From UBA10348 sp002469915 (GTDB lineage: Bacteria; Bacteroidota; Rhodothermia; Rhodothermales; UBA10348), in the NCBI GenBank assembly GCA_029249345.1, contig JAQWHM010000017.1, positions 280,569-344,568 on the forward strand: a DNA stretch of 64,000 nt. Reading direction: 5' to 3'. The translations under genes were made by a program, and so were the position numbers. The notes under the pieces are model-generated. The model had not been told where the DNA came from and ran no database searches. It saw nothing but the letters and a program-made list of their open reading frames with translations. Shown piece by piece: positions 1-8,586 of the stretch. How positions within the stretch are numbered: position 1 is the first letter of the stretch; each line of letters begins with the position of its first letter.

Positions 1-1
1 T

Positions 2-157
2 GGAGCTGTTTCTGCACTAAGTGGATTCGTTTCCACAGCCGAAAGTACGCATTTGGTATTTTCTATTATGGTTAACCACTACACAGGATCGAGCAAAAGT
101 GTTCGAAACTTGCAAGATACCATTTCCACGATTCTGGCGTCTCACGGCTCCCATTGA
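2..157 (+). CDS. C-terminal end of a D-alanyl-D-alanine carboxypeptidase (PBP4/DacB, peptidase S13), cut by the window edge
   Basis: Reading from base 2 gives 51 residues up to a TGA at 155-157, containing VSALSGFVSTAES and LVFSIMVNHY and then RNLQDTISTIL. This matches the closing part of S13-family penicillin-binding proteins, where the KTG motif is followed by a 'ALSGY.. t..G..l.FSim.N' segment and a terminal helix with 'qD.i...l'. The catalytic SxxK and SxN motifs would lie left of the window, so they cannot be checked. The family trims or hydrolyses peptidoglycan cross-links in the periplasm. The gene ends 86 bases before hslV. Identification rests on a short tail, so it is moderately sure. 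Confidence 0.6.
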   Translation, partial: GAVSALSGFVSTAESTHLVFSIMVNHYTGSSKSVRNLQDTISTILASHGSH

Positions 158-243
158 CGCCTATTGTGGAACCCGATTTACTCGAACGTGTAACCCATAC
201 GTTAAACTTCTTATTTGATAGATTGATTTAAGGAACAAGGATA

Positions 244-822
244 TTGTCTATAAACCCTGAGCCAGCGTCCTCTTCGTCCAATCGCATTAAAAGCACCACC
301 GTTGTAGGTATTCGACACAACGGATCTGTTGTCCTTGGCTCCGACGGCCAAGCTACATTGGGAAGCACCGTCATGAAGAGCACGGCGCAAAAAGTGCGCT
401 CCCTTTACGGTGGCAAGATTCTGGCAGGCTTCGCTGGAGCGACGGCCGATGCATTTACTCTTTTTGAACGGTTTGAAGAGAAACTTCAGCAATTCGGAGG
501 AAATGTCACTCGCTCCGCAGTAGAGCTGGCCAAAGACTGGAGAACAGACAGATATCTTCGAAAACTAGAGGCCCTACTAGCGGTTGCCGCATCCGATCGT
601 TTGTTGCTCATTAGCGGAACGGGAGACGTCATTGAACCCGACGATGAAATCGTTGCTATCGGTTCAGGCGGTCCATACGCCCTTGCCGCCGCACGCGCCA
701 TGCTCCGACACTCTCCGGATATGGCTTGCCGAGAAATGGTTGAGCAATCTTTGATTATAGCATCGGAAATATGCATTTACTCTAACAGTAATCTTACTAT
801 AATGGAATTGGAAGCGACGTAA
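244..822 (+). CDS. hslV: HslV, proteolytic subunit of the HslUV (ClpYQ) ATP-dependent protease
   Basis: HslV forms a double hexameric peptidase chamber that degrades proteins unfolded by HslU in the cytoplasm. The 192-residue product aligns throughout with the family: STTVVGIRHNG, GDGQATLG-like SDGQATLG, AGFAGATADAFTLFERFE, ELAKDWRTDRYLRKLEALL and AIGSGGPYA. The nucleophile threonine of the family falls at residue 18, not directly after the start. The only usable start is TTG at 244 behind an AAGGAACAAGG ribosome site at 230-240, so about 17 residues would have to be removed to free Thr18, longer than the single Met removed in E. coli. hslU follows after one intervening gene. Confidence 0.95.
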   Translation: MSINPEPASSSSNRIKSTTVVGIRHNGSVVLGSDGQATLGSTVMKSTAQKVRSLYGGKILAGFAGATADAFTLFERFEEKLQQFGGNVTRSAVELAKDWRTDRYLRKLEALLAVAASDRLLLISGTGDVIEPDDEIVAIGSGGPYALAAARAMLRHSPDMACREMVEQSLIIASEICIYSNSNLTIMELEAT

Positions 823-870
823 TCCCTCAATACGGCTTTCCACTATTCAACAGTTTAGGAGGGTATTCAT

Positions 871-1836
871 ATGCCTGGACAACGATCTCAATCCCGACCT
901 CGTTACCGAAACGCTATCGTTTTAATTGACTACACCAATGTCTTCGGTGTGGTATCGGAACGATCCGTAAACGATCAGCCGGATGCGGTAGTGCTCGATT
1001 TGATAAAAGAGCTTCACCGGCATATTTCTGACCATATGCATCTGAAACCGCTCAGAACACTCGCTTTTGCGAATTTACCGCCGGGTCATGTCAAGGGACA
1101 CCGGGCAACGGGCGCATGGTTGGCCCAAGGAATTGAGCCCCGATTCACATATGCCCGATCCACTGATGAGGCTTCGGCGATAGAGTTGGCTATGGAAGCC
1201 ATGCAGCTAGCTTCAGACGCTGGACCTGATACGGCGTTTGTCCTACTCTCCGGCAATCAGTTGTTTGTCCCACTCGTTCAGCGCTTGCAGCGCCGAGGAC
1301 ATTTTGTGCTTGCTGCGACGCTTGAAAGTCCTTCAGCAAGCAATCATTTACCCAATGATTGTCAGGATGCTTACCTAAATGCAGATTTCTTGCTCAAAAC
1401 AGGAGCGATGCAGGTGGAATTAGATCCATCCGGCGACCATAACTCGGGTATCATGCAGGCTTCCGGTGAGCCGTCGGAAGTTCATCCTATTACGGATGAT
1501 ATTGTCCGCAAAACCCTGGAGATTATTGACTCTTATTTTGGTCAATACGAAGAGATTTACTTGACTCCGCTCCTCAGAAGACTGTCGGAAATCTTTGCAG
1601 ATTCGGAAGATGAGCCTAAAACGCTTATCAATGACCTCGAAAAAAGCGGGGCAGTGTGGCTCGAGAAACGGCGAGGCTTTCCTCACAACTATACGATTCT
1701 CATGATAAATGAGAATCACCCTGATGTTGCGGAAATCAAGGATTCCCATTCCAATAAGGACGAATCCGACTATGATGATGGGTACTACGATGAAGATGAA
1801 CCCGCATCTGATGAAGATGCGCACTTTGATGACTGA
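871..1836 (+). CDS. NYN-domain (LabA/DUF88-like) protein with degenerate active site, nested between hslV and hslU
   Basis: The 321-residue product starts at an ATG with a strong AGGAGGG site (857-863). Residues about 14-165 look like an NYN/PIN-like Rossmann nuclease domain: AIVLIDYTNV keeps the DxxN pair (D20, N23), and FVLLSGNQLFVPLVQRLQRRG near residues 122-142 corresponds to the family's 'SGDxDFxplv..l...G' strand and helix. Both acidic residues of that motif are replaced (SGNQLF), so catalysis is doubtful. Residues about 205-285 form a second helical region that resembles the C-terminal module of LabA-like proteins, and the last 30 residues are almost all Asp/Glu/Tyr. Position between the two HslUV subunits suggests co-expression; a role as HslUV partner or RNA binder is only a guess. 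Confidence 0.6.
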   Translation: MPGQRSQSRPRYRNAIVLIDYTNVFGVVSERSVNDQPDAVVLDLIKELHRHISDHMHLKPLRTLAFANLPPGHVKGHRATGAWLAQGIEPRFTYARSTDEASAIELAMEAMQLASDAGPDTAFVLLSGNQLFVPLVQRLQRRGHFVLAATLESPSASNHLPNDCQDAYLNADFLLKTGAMQVELDPSGDHNSGIMQASGEPSEVHPITDDIVRKTLEIIDSYFGQYEEIYLTPLLRRLSEIFADSEDEPKTLINDLEKSGAVWLEKRRGFPHNYTILMINENHPDVAEIKDSHSNKDESDYDDGYYDEDEPASDEDAHFDD

Positions 1837-1883
1837 TCGGATTACGTCCCTTTTTTAATTTCAAACGGATTAAGACCAAATTT

Positions 1884-3293
1884 ATGTCGTTCAACAGCGA
1901 ACTGACCCCTCACCAGATTGTCACCGAATTGGACCGGTACATCATCGGGCAGCGTGATGCTAAAAAGAGCGTGGCTATAGCACTTCGAAATCGCTGGCGT
2001 CGCCTAAATGCTTCTCTAGAGATGAGAGAGGAGATTATGCCAAACAATATTATCATGATTGGCCCAACGGGAGTTGGTAAAACCGAGATAGCGCGTAGGC
2101 TGGCTAAGCTGTCCGGTGCGCCGTTCATTAAGGTAGAAGCAACTAAGTTTACCGAGGTCGGCTATGTCGGCCGTGATGTTGACTCGATGATAAGGGACCT
2201 CACCGATATCGCCATCAATATGGTGCGAGAAGAGCACACTGAGTCGGTGCAAGAAAAGGCAAAGGCGCACGCAGAGGACCGTATCCTTGATTTGTTGATC
2301 CCTCCAGCGCCCGTATCGCGACCTGTTGTCCCAGAGAACACACTTCCGGCACCATCAACGGAAACCGGAACGGAATCGGCTAATGACGAAGAGTCGTTAC
2401 GGAATCGAACAAGGGACAAGTTCAGAAAGAAACTTCGTGCAGGAGATCTTGATGATCGTGAGTTGGAAATCGATGTAACCGCTGATGGCTCACCCATGCT
2501 GCAGGTTTTTGGCCCAATGGGTATGGAGGAAATGGGAGTAAACTTTCAAGATATACTTGGCAACCTGGGTGGCGGAAAAAAGAGCAAAAAGCGTAGAATG
2601 CCCGTTTCTGAAGCTCGGGAGCTCTTAACACAGGAGGAGGCCAACAAACTTATTGATATGGACAAGGTCACCAAACAGGCGCTGACTCGTGTCCAACAGG
2701 CTGGCATTGTGTTTATCGACGAAATAGACAAAGTGGCCTCAAGGTCCGGAAGTGGTAAGTCGGGTCCCGATGTTTCTCGAGAGGGTGTGCAGAGAGACCT
2801 GCTGCCCATTGTCGAGGGATCAGGCGTAATGACGAAATATGGAATGGTCAAGACAGACCACATTCTGTTCATTGCGAGTGGAGCCTTTCATATTGCCAAG
2901 CCAAGCGATCTCATTCCAGAACTCCAAGGGCGATTCCCCATCCGCGTTGAGCTCACAAATCTGACAGAAGATGATTTCTACAAAATCCTGACAGTCCCTA
3001 AAAATGCGCTCCTCAAGCAATACCAGGCTCTATTAGCCTCAGAAGGGGTCACAGTAGACTTCAAGGATGAAGCGGTTAAAGAGGTGGCTTCTATGGCCGC
3101 CGCGGTAAACGAGGAAGTTGAAAACATTGGTGCTCGACGGCTTCATACCATTCTAACGACCCTTCTAGAAGACATCCTGTTTGACGTACCTGACGCCATG
3201 AAGGACGACTCTTTTGAGGTAGATAAGGCGATGGTTCAGGAAAAACTATCCGAAGTCGTAGAAAACAGGGATTTAAGTCAATACATCCTGTGA
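1884..3293 (+). CDS. hslU: HslU, AAA+ unfoldase subunit of HslUV
   Basis: HslU is a hexameric ATPase that recognises, unfolds and feeds substrates to HslV. The 469-residue protein has the family's opening (LTPHQIVTELDRYIIGQRDAKKSVAIAL without the run being unusual), Walker A GPTGVGKT at about residues 60-67, a central I domain (about 110-255, variable and charged), Walker B FIDEID at about 277-282, the ASGAFHIAKPSDLIPELQGR pore-to-sensor segment, and a GARRL sensor-2 arginine. It ends in the typical RDLSQYIL tail, which in the family docks into HslV and activates it. Length and motifs are normal, so it should be functional. Its stop overlaps the next gene (GTGA). Confidence 0.97.
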   Translation: MSFNSELTPHQIVTELDRYIIGQRDAKKSVAIALRNRWRRLNASLEMREEIMPNNIIMIGPTGVGKTEIARRLAKLSGAPFIKVEATKFTEVGYVGRDVDSMIRDLTDIAINMVREEHTESVQEKAKAHAEDRILDLLIPPAPVSRPVVPENTLPAPSTETGTESANDEESLRNRTRDKFRKKLRAGDLDDRELEIDVTADGSPMLQVFGPMGMEEMGVNFQDILGNLGGGKKSKKRRMPVSEARELLTQEEANKLIDMDKVTKQALTRVQQAGIVFIDEIDKVASRSGSGKSGPDVSREGVQRDLLPIVEGSGVMTKYGMVKTDHILFIASGAFHIAKPSDLIPELQGRFPIRVELTNLTEDDFYKILTVPKNALLKQYQALLASEGVTVDFKDEAVKEVASMAAAVNEEVENIGARRLHTILTTLLEDILFDVPDAMKDDSFEVDKAMVQEKLSEVVENRDLSQYIL

Positions 3294-4267
3294 GTTCGCA
3301 GGAGCATATGGATCCAAAGATTATTGTGGACCAAGTTGAGGCCCGCGCTCTTTGGCAAGATCTACTACGAAACGCCGTAGTTGTTAGCCCTTTTGATGAC
3401 TTCGACTTTTTAGACGGGCTTGCCGCGTTATACGGATGGTCTGTCAAAACCGTCGTGTGGGGTCAGCGGTTAGGCGTCCGTTTTGTTGAACGGTCGCGAA
3501 TAGGCATTCGGGATATCGTCGTTCCACCGTTTGTACCCTTCTCCAGTGTTTTGCTTTCCAGCGAGGTACCGCTTGATGAACGACTAAATACACTAAACCT
3601 TGCGTTTCATCCGCTATCTGGTCTTCCAGATTCCAGGCTAATATCGCTACATCCTACCCTTGGCAGAATAGGAGTGCTCAGCCCAACGGGATACTCTTTT
3701 CGTGAAAAGGCAACCTACGAAGTACCTACAGGCTCGAAAGAGGAGGTGCTTTCACGCTTATCAGAAAGCACTGCTAGGAAGTACAAAAAATCGCATGATC
3801 AATACGATTTTAGGGCAGGCGAAATTGAATCTGTTTTCATTGCCGACATGGTTAAGCAGGCGTACGACAAGCATAGTAAACGTATTTCCCTTCCAACGGG
3901 TGCACTAGGCGTCTTTTGTGACGGACTCACCCAACGACAATTCGCGACCTCTGTTGGAGCCTACAATCGCGACTCGGGCGCATTGGAAGCTGGGATTGTA
4001 CTCTTGATGAATGAGGATACTGCATGGTATTGGCTAGCTGGGAGTCAGCCCGGGCCTGCAATGACTGTCCTACTCGTCGATACGCTAGTCCATCTAAAAA
4101 CACTGGGCAGATCCTCCATGGATCTGATGGGCGCCAACACACCTGGCATCACGGAATTCAAGCGGCGATTTGGTGGCGACCTAGTAAACTATCCTCACCT
4201 CCATAAAAGTACGTTTCTGACCGCCCTTCTCTCCTCCTCAGCCAGTTACTTCAGAAAGCTTACGTGA
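3290..4267 (+). CDS. FemAB/GNAT-like acyltransferase-fold protein of unknown substrate
   Basis: 325 residues, with a GTG start overlapping the hslU stop; a second possible start is the ATG at 3308, preceded closely by AGGAG. The C-terminal third carries GALEAGIVLLMNEDTAWYW followed by DLMGANTPGITEFKRRFGG, the pattern of FemAB/GNAT-fold proteins ('a.....g...yyw..gs' then 'D.mGa..pgi..FK..FG'). In this superfamily such proteins transfer amino acids or acyl groups to cell-envelope precursors or glycans. It heads an overlapping run with a GT-C-like membrane protein and a polysaccharide flippase, so modification of a surface glycan is a reasonable inference. Donor and acceptor cannot be told from sequence. 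Confidence 0.65.
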   Translation: MSSQEHMDPKIIVDQVEARALWQDLLRNAVVVSPFDDFDFLDGLAALYGWSVKTVVWGQRLGVRFVERSRIGIRDIVVPPFVPFSSVLLSSEVPLDERLNTLNLAFHPLSGLPDSRLISLHPTLGRIGVLSPTGYSFREKATYEVPTGSKEEVLSRLSESTARKYKKSHDQYDFRAGEIESVFIADMVKQAYDKHSKRISLPTGALGVFCDGLTQRQFATSVGAYNRDSGALEAGIVLLMNEDTAWYWLAGSQPGPAMTVLLVDTLVHLKTLGRSSMDLMGANTPGITEFKRRFGGDLVNYPHLHKSTFLTALLSSSASYFRKLT

Positions 4268-5862
4268 ACAAGGAGTCTCATCACCATTCCCGTGGCTGGT
4301 TCAGAGCAGCCCTCAGTACGGTCATACTTGCTGGCTCCGTGTATTTTTTGAGATTTGGGTATGGCTTCGGAGTAAGTGATCAGGATGAATTGATTCCACT
4401 CGCCATGAAATTCATGGATCCGACAGCCTTTCAAAATGACTGGTTCGTGGCTTATCAGGCTTCTGAATTTGGCGTTCGAACAATCCCAGCTCATCTACTT
4501 GCCTTCTTTGCCAAAATCGCACCCATGGAGACGGTAGTCCTCATCCTGCATATGCTGACCTGGGTTGCGCTGTGTGGGGCTCTTTTTTCAATCGCAGAAC
4601 GCATGTGGGCAAACAGAGCAGCATCTGCCTTTTTCGTCCTGCTAGTTGCCGTTATTTCAGCCAGATGGAATCCAGGAGGAAACGATTTAATACATGCCGT
4701 TTTAGTACCCAGCTCGATTTCGTGGGCGCTTTCGCTGTGGGGGTATGATCGCATTCTTGGTAAAATGCCGTTTCAGGCTGGAATTTTGACCGGCCTTGCC
4801 ATTCTCATTCAACCGCTTGTCGGATTGCAGGTTGGAGCCGTCTTCCTTGTCCTTCTGTTTGTACAACAACGATCTAAGGCCTGGATGTTTGCGGTGCCAT
4901 TTTTACTAGCTGCCCTTCCTATTTCGCTGGCCCTGAGTGGACTTTCTGGCGATAGCTCGAGTGCCGTCGATGCGAGCTTCATTTTAACACAGGTTCGTTC
5001 TCCCCACCATTATTACCCGGAATATTTTAGTCTTGCTCATTCGGTCAGGTGGTTCGCGATGCTTCCCATCGGTTTGGGAATGCTGTTCTATTACAGAAAA
5101 AGCCACGATGCGGTCCACATGGGCCTACAGGTTTTAATCATCGTGCTAGGCGTACTAGCGACTTCTTATTTAGTGATTAACGTATTTGACTGGCAGCTCT
5201 TAGTTCGTTTACAGCCTTTCAAACTAAGTGTATTTGCACGTTTGATCGCTCTTTCAGGTTGCGTTCTTCTTCTAACCCAGATTCCTACCCCAAAAATCTG
5301 GACCAAGGTCTCGTCTGCCATCAGCTCTAGTCGATTCTTAGCAGCGTCCTTTGTCCTATTAGCAATCTCATTAATGAGTCCTCAATTCAGTCCCTACTTG
5401 AGCGAGCGAACTCAATTAGTGGATAGTAGCCTGATGGAGGCCTTTAAATGGATTGAGGAAAACACACCCGAAGATGCTGTTTTTGCCATTCCCCCGAGTT
5501 TAACAGGGTTCCAGATTCACACGAGCCGCGCTCAATACGTCAATTTCAAAGCGTACCCTTTTGATTCTAGCCAATCCACAGAATGGTTACGCAGGCTACG
5601 TACCATTGCCCCGGTAAGCGAAGTATTACCGGGGGGCGTACCCTTACTTAGAAATTTTGAATCGTCGTATACTGCGCAATCGCCTGCTCGGATGGGCTCT
5701 GTATTGTTAGAGGAAGGAATCGATTTTGTATTTCGACCGTTCCCCTCAGAAGAAACCAATAAGCAGTCTGACTGGAATACGAAGTCTGCGACTTGGTGCA
5801 ATTCCACATGGTGCGTTTTTGAGACCGCCCAAATTCTCTCAGAAGAACCACATATCGATTGA
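4264..5862 (+). CDS. Multi-spanning membrane protein, DUF6798/GT-C glycosyltransferase-like
   Basis: 532 residues from a GTG that overlaps the previous stop by 4 bases. About ten hydrophobic segments span residues 15-365 and one more sits near 355-370. The first loop contains SDQDELIPLAMKFMDP, an acidic motif in the place where GT-C transferases carry their catalytic Asp/Glu, followed by a 'FQNDWF' segment common in DUF6798-type proteins. After the last helix a soluble part begins with MEAFKWIEENTPEDAVFAIPP, typical of the periplasmic domain of such proteins. It probably moves or adds a sugar from a lipid carrier at the inner membrane, consistent with the flippase next door. Function is inferred from topology and neighbours. 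Confidence 0.6.
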   Translation: MNKESHHHSRGWFRAALSTVILAGSVYFLRFGYGFGVSDQDELIPLAMKFMDPTAFQNDWFVAYQASEFGVRTIPAHLLAFFAKIAPMETVVLILHMLTWVALCGALFSIAERMWANRAASAFFVLLVAVISARWNPGGNDLIHAVLVPSSISWALSLWGYDRILGKMPFQAGILTGLAILIQPLVGLQVGAVFLVLLFVQQRSKAWMFAVPFLLAALPISLALSGLSGDSSSAVDASFILTQVRSPHHYYPEYFSLAHSVRWFAMLPIGLGMLFYYRKSHDAVHMGLQVLIIVLGVLATSYLVINVFDWQLLVRLQPFKLSVFARLIALSGCVLLLTQIPTPKIWTKVSSAISSSRFLAASFVLLAISLMSPQFSPYLSERTQLVDSSLMEAFKWIEENTPEDAVFAIPPSLTGFQIHTSRAQYVNFKAYPFDSSQSTEWLRRLRTIAPVSEVLPGGVPLLRNFESSYTAQSPARMGSVLLEEGIDFVFRPFPSEETNKQSDWNTKSATWCNSTWCVFETAQILSEEPHID

Positions 5863-7337
5863 GCATTAAGCAACGCATCTTAGGACTTTTAGGAGATTCC
5901 AGCTTTAGGGCACCGGTCATAAAGCTCCTTTCGGGTACCGGAGTAGCCTTTCTGATTGGATATCTGGCCAAAATAGTTCTACTAAGGATCTACCCGGCCG
6001 AGTATTGGGGCATAGCTGACTATATCGTGACTTGGGTTACGATTCTGGTGCCTCTCTCCTCCCTCCGCTACGAAGATGCGCTAATGTTGCCCGAGAATCG
6101 GAGAACATCGGCTCACGCCTACTTGCTTGCCATCTCTACGGTCGTCATCTCAACCGTACTCCTTTTGGTGCTCATCGCGTTCTTTCCCCCAGTGATTGAG
6201 TTTTTCGCAGAACGAGAGATTGGTAGATGGGCTCTTTTCCTTCCTTTGGCACTCTTTGCTAATCGAGTCGCAAAAATCAGCGAGCTTTGGCTTTCTAGGC
6301 AAGAGTCGTTCGGAACGATTTCAATCGGACAAATTGTTCAAAGTGGCTCCATGACCACAATTCGGGTCACTTCCGGACTCATCGGCCCGGGTCCAGGGGG
6401 CCTTTTGTGGGGGTTTATAGGCGGATACCTGCTTTCGACGGCTTCATACCTAAAACGAGTTTGGAATACGCTCAAGGACTCGCTGCAAGGCCCGGTCAAA
6501 AAACAAGAACTGAACTATGTCGCTCGCCGATATAGAAAATTCCCCTTGTTTACGATGCCGGCCGCCCTTCTCAGTGCATTAATTACTCGGATGCCTTTCT
6601 TGGCAATACCCGAGTTCTTTGACTGGGAAATCATGGGGCAGTTTTCGCAAGGGTTCAACGTTCTATTTGTACCGCTTAGCTTGCTGGGTTCGTCAGTGGC
6701 TCAGGTGTTTTTTGTCCGTGCAGTTGAAGTAAATCGAGCGGGTAAGTTGGCTCAGTTTTCTGCTAATGTCCACGGGCGTCTGGTATTGATGTCCATTTTT
6801 CCAGTAAGCATTCTGATGGTGGCTGGTGGAGACATCTTTCATGCCCTTTTTGGAGCTGAATGGCGTGTTTCGGGCGATTTCCTGCTATGGATAGCACCTT
6901 GGATTATGTTGTCCATTGTCGCCTCACCGATGACGCGACTTTTTGATGTTCTGGAACGTCAGAAACTGGAGTTCATCACGGTCTTTGTTATGTTTATCGT
7001 GATTTTAGGGGCTGTTTATTTGGGAGGGCAGTCTGGGGATATCCATCAACTAGTGCTCTATCTGGGGGTGGGCGGCACCTTAGTACGATTCGGACAGATT
7101 ATTTTGCTCTTAAAGCTATCCGGTACCTCTCTCAGGGATACCTTATCGCCCTACTTCAAATACACCCTCGCGGTCGCTCCCATTTTAATAGGCGTCTGGT
7201 TTGCCACTACGTTTGATAGCCCATGGATTTCCACCTCAGCTGCTGCGCTAGGTGGACTCTTATTCGCCGCCTATGTATTCATTGCTGAGCGATCTCGCTC
7301 CCGCTCAAAAGCTTCTGAAACCTCATCTGATGCCTAA
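5859..7337 (+). CDS. Wzx-like polysaccharide/lipid-linked oligosaccharide flippase (MOP superfamily)
   Basis: 492 residues from a TTG overlapping the previous stop (TTGA). The protein is almost wholly hydrophobic with about 12-14 predicted membrane segments. It has the features of RfbX/Wzx flippases: a first pair of helices with GTGVAFLIGYLAKIVLLR, then YGIADY-like 'YWGIADYIVTWVTIL', RYEDALMLP in the first cytoplasmic loop, and 'FSQGFNVLFVPLSLLGSSVAQVFF' repeating the pattern in the second half. These proteins turn undecaprenyl-linked glycans across the inner membrane. It is the third member of an overlapping surface-glycan run after hslVU. No polymerase (Wzy) or glycosyltransferase cluster is nearby, so the glycan handled is unknown. 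Confidence 0.8.
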   Translation: MSIKQRILGLLGDSSFRAPVIKLLSGTGVAFLIGYLAKIVLLRIYPAEYWGIADYIVTWVTILVPLSSLRYEDALMLPENRRTSAHAYLLAISTVVISTVLLLVLIAFFPPVIEFFAEREIGRWALFLPLALFANRVAKISELWLSRQESFGTISIGQIVQSGSMTTIRVTSGLIGPGPGGLLWGFIGGYLLSTASYLKRVWNTLKDSLQGPVKKQELNYVARRYRKFPLFTMPAALLSALITRMPFLAIPEFFDWEIMGQFSQGFNVLFVPLSLLGSSVAQVFFVRAVEVNRAGKLAQFSANVHGRLVLMSIFPVSILMVAGGDIFHALFGAEWRVSGDFLLWIAPWIMLSIVASPMTRLFDVLERQKLEFITVFVMFIVILGAVYLGGQSGDIHQLVLYLGVGGTLVRFGQIILLLKLSGTSLRDTLSPYFKYTLAVAPILIGVWFATTFDSPWISTSAAALGGLLFAAYVFIAERSRSRSKASETSSDA

Positions 7338-8196
7338 TTTCTTTTCAAATATCATATGTATATCCACTCTTTGCCTGTTAATCGGCGGATGCTCAACGAG
7401 TGACTCACCTGTTAGCGTTACCGCAATGACGTTTAATATTAGGTGGGATAATCCTAACGATGGTGTAGATGGTTGGGATTTACGCAAAGACTGGGTGTCT
7501 GATGTGATCACCGAAAGTGGAGCTGAGATCATCGGGCTTCAGGAAGCGTTGCTTCATCAGATTGCTCATTTGGATTCGTCGTCCGCAGGCTTTGATTGGA
7601 TCGGAGTGGGGCGTGATGATGGAAAGACGCAAGGCGAGCTTTCCCCTATCCTATTTGATACGACGAAATGGACCGTTTTAGAGTGGGATACACGTTGGCT
7701 TTCTTCAACACCAGATTCTGTTGGTGTGGCAGGTTGGGATGCTGCTCTTCCACGTATAGCAACGATTGCCACTTTACAACATGTGAAAACCCAATTTGAA
7801 TTACGGGTTATCAATACTCATTTCGATCACCGGGGTGAGACGGCCAGATTAGAGAGTGCAAAACTGATTCGAGATTGGGCGCTCGAGGGAAATAAGCCTG
7901 TATTGGTACTCGGTGACTTCAACTTCAAACAGCATGAACCTCCTTACGCAGCGCTGACAGACACAGTCGCAGATCGCTTCTTACGTGACGCAGGGACTGG
8001 TGACACTACATCTACCTTCAAAGGGTTTGATGCCCTGAAGCCCGTCTCCGGAGCGCGAATCGACTACGTTTTATCAGCGGGACATCAAGGGCCCGATCAA
8101 AACGGCCAATATGCTACCTACTCAGTGATTGAGTCGATACGCAGTGATCGTTTTGTGTCTGATCACCTCCCAGTATTGAGCACCCTCCGGTATTAA
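7330..8196 (+). CDS. Lipoprotein of the endonuclease/exonuclease/phosphatase (EEP) family
   Basis: Start chosen at ATG 7330, which overlaps the flippase stop and gives a proper lipoprotein signal: a hydrophobic stretch ending in LIGGC at residues 16-20, so Cys20 would be lipidated. The mature part has EEP landmarks: TFNIRWDNPNDG, GLQEAL (metal-binding Glu), NTHFDHRG, GDFNFK and a closing SDHLPV with the catalytic Asp-His pair. Related secreted proteins are phosphodiesterases or phosphatases acting on nucleic acids, sphingolipids or inositol phosphates. At 288 residues it is a single-domain enzyme. An upstream in-frame GTG/ATG extension inside the flippase exists but would spoil the signal peptide. 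Confidence 0.85.
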   Translation: MPNFFSNIICISTLCLLIGGCSTSDSPVSVTAMTFNIRWDNPNDGVDGWDLRKDWVSDVITESGAEIIGLQEALLHQIAHLDSSSAGFDWIGVGRDDGKTQGELSPILFDTTKWTVLEWDTRWLSSTPDSVGVAGWDAALPRIATIATLQHVKTQFELRVINTHFDHRGETARLESAKLIRDWALEGNKPVLVLGDFNFKQHEPPYAALTDTVADRFLRDAGTGDTTSTFKGFDALKPVSGARIDYVLSAGHQGPDQNGQYATYSVIESIRSDRFVSDHLPVLSTLRY

Positions 8197-8242
8197 AGCC
8201 AGCTATTGGGTACGGCTCTTATTACGCAACACGTGTAGACAT

Positions 8243-8276
8243 AAAAAAAAGCGGGGTCGGCTATTGCCGGCCCCGC
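8243..8276 (-). terminator. Rho-independent terminator of the tRNA-Gly transcript
   Basis: On the minus strand, an 11-bp GC-rich stem (arms 8266-8276 and 8251-8261, one C/A mismatch) with a 4-base loop is followed by eight T residues (8250-8243). It lies 6 bases downstream of the tRNA 3' end. The plus strand has no T tract, so it is directional. Confidence 0.88.
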
Positions 8277-8282
8277 ATCCTG

Positions 8283-8354
8283 AGCGGGTGATGAGATTCG
8301 AACTCACGACCCTCACGTTGGCAACGTGATGCTCTACCACTGAGCTACACCCGC
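8283..8354 (-). tRNA. tRNA-Gly (GCC anticodon)
   Basis: The reverse strand folds as a 72-base cloverleaf: acceptor stem GCGGGTG/CACCCGC, D arm GCTCAGTGGTAGAGC, anticodon arm TCACG-TTGCCAA-CGTGA with anticodon GCC, and T arm GTGAG-TTCGAAT-CTCAT. The discriminator base is U and the 3' CCA is not fully encoded, so it would be added by the CCA enzyme. It reads GGC/GGU glycine codons and is followed by its own terminator. Confidence 0.97.
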
Positions 8355-8586
8355 TTTTGAGAGAGCGCAATAATACGCTGAACCCCTTCACAGATCAAGC
8401 CCTTAATACGCCTTTACATGAACCTCACGAATGCAGGTCCCCGAAAATGCGTATTCAGTCCCCAAAAGAGCGATCATCCGTCATTCACTTAAAGTTGACA
8501 TCAGGCTTACGCTCTAAGTGCGTGCATTGCGCGCCTGTGTCGTAGATTTTGCGCTTACAACACTTCAACGCATCCGTTTTTCAGCT

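Noticed and set aside
21..218. 65-residue open frame at the left edge
   Set aside because: It overlaps the real DacB tail (2-157) in another frame and resembles no protein.
8518..8586. Upstream GTG start for folD
   Set aside because: The additional 23 residues do not match FolD; the family N-terminus starts at ATG 8587.
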